From: JAAFKA01 sp044348925
Lineage (GTDB): Bacteria; Bacteroidota; Bacteroidia; Cytophagales; Thermoflexibacteraceae
DNA: 6,099 nt
Direction: 5' to 3'
Assembly (NCBI GenBank): GCA_044348925.1
Contig: JBIKRY010000286.1
Location: 1 to 6,099 of the forward strand
Below the pieces are notes generated by a model. It saw nothing but the letters and a program-made list of their open reading frames with translations. It was not told where the DNA came from and searched no databases. Shown here piece after piece: positions 6,022-6,099 of the stretch (its first letter is position 1; every line of letters starts with the position of its first letter). Position numbers and translations under genes: made by a program.

Positions 6022-6099
6022 CTAAAAATTATCCACTTTATACATAACTTGCAGTTGCTGATAGTTTACAATCAAATTTCTTATTGGCTCTATGGTGTA
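6022..6099 (-). CDS. Possible C-terminal end of an unidentified gene, cut by the window edge
   Basis: On the minus strand the frame entering at 6099 is open for 25 codons and ends with TAG at 6024-6022, giving a tail ending NYQQLQVMYKVDNF. The stop lies 16 bases before the hairpin of the intrinsic terminator, which is why I favour it. Another minus-strand frame, starting at 6097, also stays open for 19 codons and ends at a TAA near 6040 (tail KLSATASYV), so the choice is not certain. The fragment is too short to name a family. Confidence 0.35.
   Translation of the reverse strand, partial: YTIEPIRNLIVNYQQLQVMYKVDNF

Noticed and set aside
1..6099. CRISPR array, transposase, insertion sequence ends, tRNA or rRNA
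   Set aside because: No regular spaced repeats, transposase motifs or tRNA/rRNA sequences were seen; the inverted repeats are single short stems in spacers.

Overview
The window looks like a piece of an AT-rich chromosome from the Bacteroidota, probably Cytophagales-like. I infer this from gene content, not from any marker search. The support is a Bacteroidota-type BamD lipoprotein followed by the long Bacteroidota-type RNA polymerase omega subunit, a MuiA/DUF4139 secreted protein, a tricorn-like S41 protease with a TolB/PD40 propeller, AT-rich spacers, no obvious Shine-Dalgarno sequences, and upstream motifs resembling the TTTG / TAnnTTTG promoter. Genus cannot be decided.

Every recognised gene is on the minus strand, so transcription runs from high to low coordinates. 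In that order: (1) 6099-6022, a possible C-terminal end of an unidentified gene, followed by a good intrinsic terminator (5967-6005). (2) A 314-base spacer (5708-6021) with further inverted repeats and a candidate promoter. (3) terD (5707-5141), a single calcium-binding stress-response protein, followed by a perfect hairpin at 5067-5093. (4) bamD (4992-4153) and rpoZ (4120-3770), a tight pair 32 bases apart, closed by a strong intrinsic terminator (3696-3748). (5) A second unit starting with muiA (3631-1991), followed after only 47 bases by the tricorn protease homologue (1943 to beyond the left edge), of which 647 N-terminal residues are visible and the catalytic part is not.

These are mostly household genes: outer-membrane protein assembly (BamD), transcription (omega), and two exported proteins of the envelope or periplasm (MuiA-like and tricorn-like). 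TerD is the one stress or accessory family. I do not see a new defence, mobile or biosynthetic system. The points most worth a second look are a bamD promoter that would start transcription almost exactly at the ATG, the early termination after rpoZ where many relatives continue into coaBC, and the run of stem-loops upstream of terD.
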